The notes under the pieces are model-generated. The model searched no databases. It was not told the DNA's origin and saw only the letters and a list, made by a program, of their open reading frames with translations. A stretch of 64,000 nt of DNA from Qipengyuania spongiae (GTDB lineage: Bacteria; Pseudomonadota; Alphaproteobacteria; Sphingomonadales; Sphingomonadaceae), in contig NZ_CP092471.1 in assembly GCF_026168555.1 (NCBI RefSeq), forward strand, positions 1,436,501 through 1,500,500, read 5' to 3'. Below are positions 31,501-39,003 of the stretch, piece by piece (the stretch's first letter is position 1; each line of letters begins with the position of its first letter). A program made the translations under genes and the position numbers.

Positions 31501-31535
31501 GCTTGCCTGATACGTGTTAGGAACCTATCCGCGTT

Positions 31536-31552
31536 CCCGACGATTTGTCGGG
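31536..31552. other. Short hairpin between ada and the LOV kinase gene
   Basis: CCCGAC (31536-31541) and GTCGGG (31547-31552) with a 5-base loop, 36 bases after the ada stop. No T-run; a weak terminator or mRNA-end structure at best. The rest of this 113-base gap shows no clear promoter. Confidence 0.35.
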
Positions 31553-31613
31553 CGAGGAGCAGCGCTCGCAAGTAGGCGAATGCTTCATGCTATCGTGGCG
31601 AAGGTAGGAAGAC

Positions 31614-32708
31614 TTGGCGGACCAGGACAGTAGAGACGGAGGGGCGGGAGCGTTGCGCTCTTCTGATCAGGCTCACCGTGCGTTCGACGAGCGCAGCGAA
31701 GGCTCCGATCCGTTCGAGGGCGCGACGGGCCTGTTGTTCGAACAGGCCATGGCGCAAACCCGAATGGCGGTCTGCCTTACCGATCCGAACCATCCCGACG
31801 ATCCGATCATCTTTTGCAACAAGGCGTTCCAGAAGCTCACCGGCTATGACAGTTCGGAGATCGTCGGGCGCAATTGCCGTTTTCTCCAGGGGCCCGACAC
31901 CGATCAAAAGCAGGTCACGAAAATTCGCGAGGCGATCCGGGAGGAAAGCGTCGCTGTCGTCGAACTGCTGAATTACCGCAAAGACGGCTCCAGCTTCTGG
32001 AACACGCTGCATCTCGGCCCGATCTACGATGAGAGCGGCAACCTCAAATATTTCTTCGGCAGCCAATGGGATGTGACCGACATCCACCAGTCGCGCGCCG
32101 AGGAACGCCACGCGAAAGCGATGGCGCGGGAGGTTTCGCATCGCCTCAAGAACGTGTTCGCGGTGATCGGCGGGATCGTGAACATCACCGGGCGTTCGAT
32201 GGACGCCCGCGATGTCGCTCGCAAGATCAACGAGAGAGTACAGGCGCTCGGCCGTTCCTACGAGCCGACGCTCGACGATGCGGCGCTCGGCACGATCCAT
32301 GTCGGGCAGGCGATCCGTTCGGTCCTCTCGCCTTACGATCCGGAAGGGGACCGCTTCGTCTTCACGGGCAATGGCGTGCGCACCGAACCCAACGCGATTT
32401 CGGCCATCGGCCTGACGCTGCACGAACTTGCGACCAATGCGACGAAATACGGCGCCCTTTCGAACAAGGAGGGGACGGTCGAGGTTTCGTGGAAACACGC
32501 CAAGGACCGGCTCGGGCGCAATTCTCTCGAAATCGACTGGAAGGAAAGCGGCGGTCCCCGGATCGAGGCCGCGCCCGTGTCGGATTCCGGGGGCACCGGC
32601 TTCGACATTGCCGAGACACTGTTGAGTCATGCCCACGGCGTGCTCGAAAGACACTGGGAAGAGGATGGCTTGCGCGCGCAGCTTGTCCTGCCGATCGCGA
32701 ACAGGTGA
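31614..32708 (+). CDS. Blue-light LOV histidine kinase (HWE type)
   Basis: 364 residues from TTG, with AGGA about 6 bases upstream. LOV domain about 40-155: the flavin-adduct Cys is C88 in GRNCRFLQG, with NYRKDGSSFWN following. Kinase part: phospho-acceptor H176 (EVSHRLKN), N-box HELATNATKYGAL (270-282), W309-K-E311 and GTGF (327-330), i.e. an HWE/HisKA_2 kinase. Length and layout closely match the LOV kinases EL346 and EL368 of Erythrobacter litoralis, where blue light controls autophosphorylation. Pairs with the response regulator 8 bases downstream. Confidence 0.93.
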   Translation: MADQDSRDGGAGALRSSDQAHRAFDERSEGSDPFEGATGLLFEQAMAQTRMAVCLTDPNHPDDPIIFCNKAFQKLTGYDSSEIVGRNCRFLQGPDTDQKQVTKIREAIREESVAVVELLNYRKDGSSFWNTLHLGPIYDESGNLKYFFGSQWDVTDIHQSRAEERHAKAMAREVSHRLKNVFAVIGGIVNITGRSMDARDVARKINERVQALGRSYEPTLDDAALGTIHVGQAIRSVLSPYDPEGDRFVFTGNGVRTEPNAISAIGLTLHELATNATKYGALSNKEGTVEVSWKHAKDRLGRNSLEIDWKESGGPRIEAAPVSDSGGTGFDIAETLLSHAHGVLERHWEEDGLRAQLVLPIANR

Positions 32709-32716
32709 CCAACCGA

Positions 32717-33064
32717 ATGAAGACCTTTCTCGTCCTAGAGGACGAACCGTTGATCGCCATGGATCTCAAATACGCTTTCGAGGATCTGGATCTGCATGCC
32801 GTGTCCGCATCGGACAATCAGGAAGCACTGGCCTGTATCGAGAAGCACGCGATCTCAGGTGCCATTCTCGATGTAAGTCTGGGCGGCGGCGAAACATGTC
32901 AGCCAACAGCGAACGAGTTGACCAGACGCGCGATCCCCTTCCTCCTCCACACCGGCGATCTCGACCGGGTGGGCGAGCGGCTGCGCGACATCGACGCGCC
33001 GGTTGTCGCCAAGCCACGCGCTTCGGACGATGTGGTGAAGCGATTGCTCGCCATGATCGATTGA
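32717..33064 (+). CDS. Single-domain response regulator (LovR type)
   Basis: 115 residues, a receiver domain with no output domain. Acidic pair E8-D9, phospho-acceptor D52 (ILDVSL), T79 (HTGD) and K99 (VAKP). The ATG is 8 bases after the LOV kinase stop, so the two are one cassette. Orphan receivers of this kind act as phosphate sinks or relay partners in alphaproteobacterial light and general-stress signalling; the partner assignment to the LOV kinase is by position. Confidence 0.9.
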   Translation: MKTFLVLEDEPLIAMDLKYAFEDLDLHAVSASDNQEALACIEKHAISGAILDVSLGGGETCQPTANELTRRAIPFLLHTGDLDRVGERLRDIDAPVVAKPRASDDVVKRLLAMID

Positions 33065-33070
33065 TCGGCT

Positions 33071-33100
33071 GCGGCGCGATCCCGGCAGGGACCGCGCCGC
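33071..33100. terminator. Long hairpin between convergent genes
   Basis: Arms gcggcgcg (33071-33078) and cgcgccgc (33093-33100), one mismatch, then inner tccc/ggga with loop ggca. Very stable, no clean T-run. Lies between the response regulator and the aldehyde dehydrogenase genes and probably ends both transcripts. Confidence 0.6.
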
Positions 33101-33107
33101 TCTTCGA

Positions 33108-34487
33108 TCATTCCGCGCCGACGAAGATCGCCTTCGCGTTGGCGAATTCCTTGATGCCGAAGCCGCCATGCTCGCGGCCGTATCCGGAGTTCTTCACGCC
33201 GCCGAAGGGCATGGAAGGATCGGCGACGCCGTAGGTGTTGATATAGACCATGCCTGTGTCGAAATGCTTCGAGGCCAGCTCGATCGCGCGCTCGGTGTCG
33301 CCGCACAGGATGCCGCCGCCAAGGCCGTAGCGGCTGTCATTGGCGATGCGCATCGCGTCCTCGTCGTCCTTTGCTCGGATCACGCTTGCGACCGGACCGA
33401 ACAGTTCGTCGTCGTAAGCCGGCTGGCCGGGAGCGACTTCGGTCAGGACGGTGGCGGGATAGAAGGCGCCCGGTCCGTCCGGAACCTCGCCGCCACAGGC
33501 GACCTTCGCGCCCTTGGCGACCGATTTCTCGACCTGTTCGTGCAGATCCTTGCGCTGATCGGTCGACGACATCGGACCCATGTCGGTGTTCTCGTCCATC
33601 GGATCGCCCGTCTCGACACCTTCGAAGCGCGCGACGAACTTCTCCAGGAAAGCGTCGTAGACCTTGTCGGTCACGATGAAGCGCTTGCCGTTGATGCAGG
33701 TCTGGCCGTTATTGTAGAGCCGCGCCTCGGCGCAGACCCTGGCCGCCTTGTCGAGATCGGCGTCCTCCAGCACCATGTAGGCATCGTTCGAGCCGAGCTC
33801 GAGCACGGTCGGCTTGATAACCTTGGCGGCCTTCTCGGCCACGTGGCGGCCCGCACCGTCCGAGCCTGTCAGAGTGACGCCGCGCACCCTGTCGTGCGCG
33901 ATGATCTCGTCCGAAGTGTCGTGATCGATCACCAACACGGTGAAGAGATTGTCCGGCAGGCCGCCTTGCTTGAACAGCTTTTCCAGCATCAACCCGCTGC
34001 CGATGCAGAGCGAGGAATGCTTAAGAAGCACGCCATTGCCGACCATGAGGCTGGCGATCGCATAGCGGACCACCTGGTAGGCGGGAAAGTTCCAGGGCTG
34101 AATGCCGTAGACGACACCGATCGGCGAATAGGTGACGATGCCGCGCGCGGCGTTGTTCGGGTCGCGCTGTTCGTCGGCCAGTTCGTCCGGGCCGGTTTCC
34201 GCGGTGTAGTCGCAGATGCCGGCGCACAGCTCCACCTCGTCACGGCTGTCTCCGATCAGCTTGCCGACCTCGCGCGTCATGAGCTGGGCAAGCTCTTCCT
34301 TGTTGTCGCGCAGGGCCTTGCCGATGTCCTTGATGATTTTCGCCCGATCCTCGAGGCTGCGCATCTTCCATTCGAGGAAGGCTTCGTGACAGGCTTCGAC
34401 CTTGGCGAAGGCATCGTCTTTGGCGATCTGCTGATAGGTTTCGATGTCCTCGCCGGTCGCGGGATTGACGGTGGTGACTGATGACAT
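33108..34487 (-). CDS. gabD: NAD(P)-dependent succinate-semialdehyde dehydrogenase
   Basis: 459 residues. Aldehyde dehydrogenase with catalytic C264 (NNGQTCINGKRF) and general base E230 (LELGSNDAYMVL); the SNDAY after ELG marks the succinate-semialdehyde dehydrogenase subgroup related to the YneI/Sad enzymes. It converts succinate semialdehyde to succinate, an entry of GABA carbon to the TCA cycle. No GABA transaminase is in the window, so substrate is by family likeness. Confidence 0.9.
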   Translation of the reverse strand: MSSVTTVNPATGEDIETYQQIAKDDAFAKVEACHEAFLEWKMRSLEDRAKIIKDIGKALRDNKEELAQLMTREVGKLIGDSRDEVELCAGICDYTAETGPDELADEQRDPNNAARGIVTYSPIGVVYGIQPWNFPAYQVVRYAIASLMVGNGVLLKHSSLCIGSGLMLEKLFKQGGLPDNLFTVLVIDHDTSDEIIAHDRVRGVTLTGSDGAGRHVAEKAAKVIKPTVLELGSNDAYMVLEDADLDKAARVCAEARLYNNGQTCINGKRFIVTDKVYDAFLEKFVARFEGVETGDPMDENTDMGPMSSTDQRKDLHEQVEKSVAKGAKVACGGEVPDGPGAFYPATVLTEVAPGQPAYDDELFGPVASVIRAKDDEDAMRIANDSRYGLGGGILCGDTERAIELASKHFDTGMVYINTYGVADPSMPFGGVKNSGYGREHGGFGIKEFANAKAIFVGAE

Positions 34488-34563
34488 TGTCTGGGGAACT
34501 TTCTGTTTCGGTTGTCTAATGAAACCAATGTCCGCGCACCGTCGCGTGTTCCCGGCCAGTGTG

Positions 34564-35088
34564 TCAGTCCGCCTCGTCCAGCGCTCCGAGCATCATCTTC
34601 AGGGCCGTTTCGAGCGATGCGATCCGCACCCCGTCGCGCCCGATCGCGCCGAAATGTTCCTCGCGGTGGTCTTCGCCGCCATCGCGCCGCGCCAGGCAAA
34701 AATGGACCAGGCCTTCCTCGTCGTCGTCACCGCCCGGTCCGGCAAAGCCGGTGATCGCAATGGCGAGATCGGCTTTCGAGCGGTCGAGCGCGCCTCGGGC
34801 CATGGCGCGGGACACAGGCTTGCTTACCGCACCGCAATCGTCGACCATCTCGCGTTCGAGCCCGAGGAGATCGCATTTCGCCTCGTCCGAATAGGATACG
34901 AAACCGCGGTCGAAGACGCGTCCGTAGCCGCTGACATCGGTCAATACCGCAGCGAGAAGCCCGCCGGTGCAGCTTTCGGCGGTTACCAGCGTGGCCTCCC
35001 GTCTCTTGGCGATCTTGAGCACACGCTCCGCCAGATTGGTGACCTTACCGGGAAGTGCTGCATCCAGTTCCTCGACACCTTGCGACAT
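34564..35088 (-). CDS. pncC: Nicotinamide-nucleotide amidohydrolase (CinA C-terminal type, PncC)
   Basis: 174 residues. TAESCTGGLLAAVLTDVSG near residue 38, FVSYSDEAKCDLLG and ITGFAGPGG are family motifs. PncC deamidates NMN to nicotinate mononucleotide in pyridine-nucleotide recycling. Only the CinA C-terminal domain is present, as usual for stand-alone PncC. Lies 76 bases from the dehydrogenase gene on the same strand. Confidence 0.9.
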   Translation of the reverse strand: MSQGVEELDAALPGKVTNLAERVLKIAKRREATLVTAESCTGGLLAAVLTDVSGYGRVFDRGFVSYSDEAKCDLLGLEREMVDDCGAVSKPVSRAMARGALDRSKADLAIAITGFAGPGGDDDEEGLVHFCLARRDGGEDHREEHFGAIGRDGVRIASLETALKMMLGALDEAD

Positions 35089-35163
35089 TTATTAGTCCTC
35101 TCAATGGCTTGTCGATGTTCTTCGCGACCGCTTCAACGCCCCTCGCGGCATTTCGGTTTCCGA

Positions 35164-35198
35164 AACGAAAACGGGGCGGACGGTTGCCCGTCCACCCC
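35164..35198 (-). terminator. Intrinsic terminator of the OmpA-family gene
   Basis: Minus-strand hairpin: ggggtggacgg pairs with ccgtccgcccc (one mismatch) around a 4-base loop, followed by TTTTCGTTTC. It lies about 28 bases after the stop of the OmpA-family gene. Confidence 0.8.
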
Positions 35199-35225
35199 GC
35201 TGGTTTGCATCCATCCGGAAAGGGA

Positions 35226-36095
35226 TCAGATTCCGTCGACGCTCTTGCTGACGAGAATGTTCACCGCGACGCGGCGGTTCTGCGCCTTGCCGTATTCGGT
35301 GGTGTTGTCCGCTGCCGGATCGGCTTCCGCCATGCCGGTCGGTGTCATCATGCGATAGGGCTGCCAGCCGCATTGCTGCTGGAGATAATTCACCACCCGG
35401 GTCGCGCGTTTCTCGCTGAGGTCCTGATTGATCTCGTAGGTGCCGGTCGAATCCGTATATCCGACCACGAGCAGTAGCGCATTGTCGGTCGCGCTGGCCT
35501 GCTGCGCGGCGCTGCACAGATTGGCGCGAGCTTCGTCCGACAGATCGTATTCGTTGGTGTCGAAATAGACGTTGGTCACGCCCTTCACGTTGTAATCGTC
35601 GATATTGGCGACCCGCCCGCGCAAGGCCTCCGTCGCCGCCTCGTTGGCGGTGAAACGCTGGTCGGTCGCGTTGTGGATCATCTGCGCGGTCCGAAGGTCG
35701 CGGCTCTTCAGCGACACCTTGCTCGCGATCAGGCTACCGCCGCCCCACTGGACGGTGTCTATTTCCACCGGAATGCCGTTGAGAAGCTGGGTGCTGCGAA
35801 GATCTTCGCGCGCGAGGCCGAGAAAGCCGCCGCTGCTGCGGATTTCAGTAGCCGGGCTTATCGCCACGACCCGTCGCGTCCCGTCGTCGGACACGATTTC
35901 GATCCGGTCGCCCTCGCGCGCCGAGATCACGCCTTCGACATCGGGGCCTTCTTCCATGCCGGAAAGATCGGCCGGAATATTTCCCGTCACGATCACCTCT
36001 TCACCCGGCTGGGCATCGTATTGCTGCGCGGTCAGTGGCGCAGCCGATACCGCGACAAGAGCCACTGCACTCGCGCCCATGGTGTAAATCCGCAT
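35226..36095 (-). CDS. Exported OmpA-family protein
   Basis: 289 residues. Signal peptide about 1-23 (SAAPLTAQ), a beta-rich middle (about 30-165: GVISAREGDRIEIVSDDGTRRVV), then an OmpA C-terminal peptidoglycan-binding domain from about 172 (VYFDTNEYDLSDEARANL, GYTDSTGTYEINQDLSEKRA, NRRVAVNIL). It probably tethers the envelope to peptidoglycan. The middle part is not the OmpA barrel. The 237-base gap upstream holds a short GAAGGT/ACCTTC inverted repeat and nothing else I can name. Confidence 0.87.
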   Translation of the reverse strand: MRIYTMGASAVALVAVSAAPLTAQQYDAQPGEEVIVTGNIPADLSGMEEGPDVEGVISAREGDRIEIVSDDGTRRVVAISPATEIRSSGGFLGLAREDLRSTQLLNGIPVEIDTVQWGGGSLIASKVSLKSRDLRTAQMIHNATDQRFTANEAATEALRGRVANIDDYNVKGVTNVYFDTNEYDLSDEARANLCSAAQQASATDNALLLVVGYTDSTGTYEINQDLSEKRATRVVNYLQQQCGWQPYRMMTPTGMAEADPAADNTTEYGKAQNRRVAVNILVSKSVDGI

Positions 36096-36332
36096 TCGTA
36101 AACTCCTTGAACTCCGATGAAGGAAATCGACCCGTCACCGGCGGGCGAACCACTCCCGGATCGGCCCGCGCCTTATTTTATCGCCCCCAAGCGATAGGAT
36201 ACGCCTCCTTGCCCCTGGGCCGGAACCGTTTCCCAAGAAGGTTAATAGACCTTCGAACCATGCGGTTCCCGCTCATGTTGCGAGTCAAAGGATCGCATGG
36301 GCATCTTCTGCGACGAACCGTTGGGTTGCACC

Positions 36333-37895
36333 TCAATCCGCGCGAGCCCAGCCACTGTCGGCAGGCTTCAGCGTGTCGAGAAAGGCCTCGGCGCTGTCGA
36401 GATAATCCTGACGCTTGTCGTCGTCCATCCGGTCCCAGGTGGCATAGATTCTCCCGATCCGGCGATTGCTTTCCAGCCGGTCGCGATGGCGGTGCATGAA
36501 GTGCCAGTAGAGCGGATTGAACGGACAGGCCCCGTTTCCGGTCTTTTTGTGCGGAGAATATGCGCACTTTCCGCAATAGTCGCTCATCTTGTTGATGTAG
36601 TTTCCACTCGCGGCGTACGGTTTGCTCGCGAGCTTTCCGCCATCGGCATAGAGGATCATGGCCGCCACATTGGGCAGTTCGACCCATTCATAGGCATCGG
36701 CATAGACCACCAGATACCACTCCTGCACCTCGCGCGGGCTGATCCCGGCGAGCAGACAGAAATTGCCAAGCACCATCAGCCGCTGGATGTGGTGCGCGTG
36801 AGCATTGTCGCGGGTGGAGCGGATGCAGTCGGCAAGACAGGCCATGTCGGTCTCGCCCGTCCAGTAGAATTCGGGCAGGCCGCGCTGCGCGTTGAGCGCG
36901 TTCGCTTTCTGCAAATGCGGCATCCGGTACCAGTAGAAGCCGCGAATATATTCGCGCCAGCCGATGATCTGGCGAATGAAACCCTCCACCGAATTGAGCG
37001 GCGCATTGCCGTCGCGATAGGATTTCTCCGCGCGCTCGCACAATTCCATCGGGTCGAGCAGGCCGAGATTGATGCTGGTCGACAGCATGGAATGGTAGAG
37101 GTCGTCCTCGCCGTGGACCATGGCGTCCTGATAGGGTCCGAAATTCTCGATCCGTTCGGCGAAGAAGGCGTCAGCCGCTTCCTCCGCTTCGTCACGGGTA
37201 ACCGGCCAGTGAAAGGCTTCGAGACTGCCGAAATGGTCGGCGAAGCGGTCCGCCACCAGTTCGATCACCTCGCTGGTGATGTCATCGGGTTCGAACTTCG
37301 GGCGTTCGGGCGCGGACATGCCTTCCTTGGGTGGCTTGCGGTTTTCGCTGTCGTAGTTCCACTCGCCGCCCTCGGGCTTGCCGTCCTCGCTCATTAACAG
37401 TCCGGTCTTTCGGCGCATCTCGCGGTAGAAGAATTCCATCCGCAGGCTGTCGCGATCCTTGGCCCAGTCCTCGAACTCGGCCTGGGAGCACAGGAACCGG
37501 TCGTCCGGGAGAATCTCCACCTCGCAGGCGAATTTGTCCGCCCACTGCGCCATGTCCTCGCGCACGCGCCATTCGCCTGCCTCGACCACGCTGACGAGGC
37601 GCGGATCGTGCTCCTCGATCGCGCGAGCGAGCTCGCCGGTGAAGCTGCCGGCATTGCCTTCATCGTCGAGCTTCACGTAATCGACCGTCCAGCCCGCATC
37701 GCGCAGTTCCGCGGTGAAGTGACGCATGGCGGAGAATATCAGGACGATCTTCTGCTTGTGATGCTTGACATAAGTCGCCTCGTCCCAGACTTCCATCATC
37801 AGCACGACGGTGTCGTCCTTGGTCCGGCCGCGCAGGCTGGCAAGATTGCGGGAGAGCTGATCGCCGAGGATGGGGACGAGGACGGGTCCGGACAT
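36333..37895 (-). CDS. phrB: Iron-sulfur bacterial cryptochrome / (6-4) photolyase (PhrB/FeS-BCP)
   Basis: 520 residues. Matches the FeS-BCP class: the four cluster cysteines appear at C353, C441, C444 and C457, each three residues after the positions known in Agrobacterium PhrB, and the catalytic pair H368-H369 aligns with its H365/H366. N-terminal antenna-binding domain GPVLVPILGDQLS; FAD domain about 230-460. These enzymes repair (6-4) photoproducts with blue light. Follows azoR by 33 bases, so probably one operon. Confidence 0.93.
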   Translation of the reverse strand: MSGPVLVPILGDQLSRNLASLRGRTKDDTVVLMMEVWDEATYVKHHKQKIVLIFSAMRHFTAELRDAGWTVDYVKLDDEGNAGSFTGELARAIEEHDPRLVSVVEAGEWRVREDMAQWADKFACEVEILPDDRFLCSQAEFEDWAKDRDSLRMEFFYREMRRKTGLLMSEDGKPEGGEWNYDSENRKPPKEGMSAPERPKFEPDDITSEVIELVADRFADHFGSLEAFHWPVTRDEAEEAADAFFAERIENFGPYQDAMVHGEDDLYHSMLSTSINLGLLDPMELCERAEKSYRDGNAPLNSVEGFIRQIIGWREYIRGFYWYRMPHLQKANALNAQRGLPEFYWTGETDMACLADCIRSTRDNAHAHHIQRLMVLGNFCLLAGISPREVQEWYLVVYADAYEWVELPNVAAMILYADGGKLASKPYAASGNYINKMSDYCGKCAYSPHKKTGNGACPFNPLYWHFMHRHRDRLESNRRIGRIYATWDRMDDDKRQDYLDSAEAFLDTLKPADSGWARAD

Positions 37896-37928
37896 TCCTG
37901 CTTGAATGCCCGGACCCGCCGAAAGTGC

Positions 37929-38525
37929 CTAGAGCTTGGCGATCTGCTCGTCAGCCGCTTTCAGTCCAGCCTCTATCGCTTCCGGGCCGAAGCCGGTCTT
38001 CTCGACGCGGACGAAATGCAAATCGTCCACGCCGATGAAGCCGAAGAAAGTGGTGAGCAGGCTCTCCTGGTTCTCGGCCATCGCCTCGTTCGTATATTCG
38101 CCCCCGCGCGAGGACGCGACGACGACCTTGCGCCCGCCGGCCAGACCCTCAGCTCCGTTCTCGCCGTACTGGAAGGTGACACGCGGCACGCCGAGCCGGT
38201 CGAGCCAGGCCTTGAGCTGCGAGGGGATCGAGAAATTGTACATCGGTGCGCCGACGATCACGACGTCGGAAGCGAGGAATTCGTCGAGCACCGCGCGCTG
38301 GTCGGGATACGCAGCGGCGACCGCTTCCTCGTGCGTTTCGACCGGAGTGCGGATCGCCTTGGTGGTGATCGGGTCGATATGCGGCAGCGGATCGGCGACC
38401 AGATCGCGGGTCACCACCTTTGCGTCCGGGTGCTTTTCGGTGAAATGGGCGAGCAGGCGGTCGGTGATCTGGCGGCTGACCGACTGATCGCCGGTGGTGG
38501 AACTGTCGACACGTAGAATTTGCAC
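37929..38525 (-). CDS. azoR: FMN-dependent NADH azoreductase
   Basis: 198 residues, GTG start with AGGAG 8 bases upstream. Flavodoxin-like fold: MQILRVDSSTTGDQSVSRQ binds FMN phosphate, then PMYNFSIPSQLKAWLDR and a FVGVDDLHFVR-like end (FFGFIGVDDLHFV). It reduces azo compounds and quinones; in many bacteria it is induced by electrophiles through a divergent HxlR regulator, the arrangement seen here. Confidence 0.93.
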   Translation of the reverse strand: MQILRVDSSTTGDQSVSRQITDRLLAHFTEKHPDAKVVTRDLVADPLPHIDPITTKAIRTPVETHEEAVAAAYPDQRAVLDEFLASDVVIVGAPMYNFSIPSQLKAWLDRLGVPRVTFQYGENGAEGLAGGRKVVVASSRGGEYTNEAMAENQESLLTTFFGFIGVDDLHFVRVEKTGFGPEAIEAGLKAADEQIAKL

Positions 38526-38539
38526 TAAAGAACTCCTAA

Positions 38540-38554
38540 GTTACTATCGATAAC
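38540..38554. promoter_or_regulatory. Probable HxlR operator between azoR and hxlR
   Basis: GTTACTATCGATAAC: GTTA and TAAC half-sites around a 7-base centre, in the 40-base gap shared by the divergent azoR and hxlR genes. Site and role are inferred from symmetry and position. Confidence 0.5.
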
Positions 38555-38565
38555 CTGGAGGCCAT

Positions 38566-39003
38566 ATGGAAACCTTGATCCGATCCGCGCAAGGGGGCAC
38601 TTCCGCGTCCGATAGGAACGCCGATGTTACCTTCGAGGTGCATGGCGCGCCGCAATGCACGGCAGTGAACGACGTTCTCGCCCGCGTCGGCGACAAGTGG
38701 TCGGTGCGGGTGGTGATGGCACTGGCCGGTGGATCGAGGCGCTTCAACGAGCTGAGACGGGACATTGCCGGCATATCGCAGCGGATGCTGACGCGGACCC
38801 TGCGCGGGCTGGAACGCGACGGGCTTGTCAGCCGCGCCGTCACGGCGAGCGTGCCGCCCCGGGTCGACTATGCACTCACTCCTCTTGGCAACTCGCTCCG
38901 CGATCCCGTGGCACGGCTGGGAAACTGGGCGATCGCCAATATCGGCAAGATCGAAACCGCGCGCGCACTCTTCGATGCCGGGAGCGATCACACGAAACTG
39001 TAG
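38566..39003 (+). CDS. HxlR-family winged-helix regulator
   Basis: 145 residues. Winged-helix core of HxlR type: CTAVNDVLARVGDKWSVRVVMALAGG, RRFNELRRDIAGISQRMLTRTLRGLERDGLVSR. A conserved Cys (C32, GAPQCTA) near the N terminus is the usual redox or electrophile sensor in this family (YodB, HypR). Probably represses the divergent azoR and is relieved by quinone or diazene stress. The ATG follows a GGAGG. Its 3' end overlaps priA by 16 bases. Confidence 0.88.
   Translation: METLIRSAQGGTSASDRNADVTFEVHGAPQCTAVNDVLARVGDKWSVRVVMALAGGSRRFNELRRDIAGISQRMLTRTLRGLERDGLVSRAVTASVPPRVDYALTPLGNSLRDPVARLGNWAIANIGKIETARALFDAGSDHTKL

Noticed and set aside
31520..31545. General-stress (EcfG) promoter before the LOV kinase
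   Set aside because: GGAAC is present at 31520-31524 but there is no GTT 16-17 bases downstream.
36238..36260. GAAGGT/ACCTTC inverted repeat as terminator of the photolyase gene
   Set aside because: Six pairs only and no T-run on the minus strand; not reported as a terminator.
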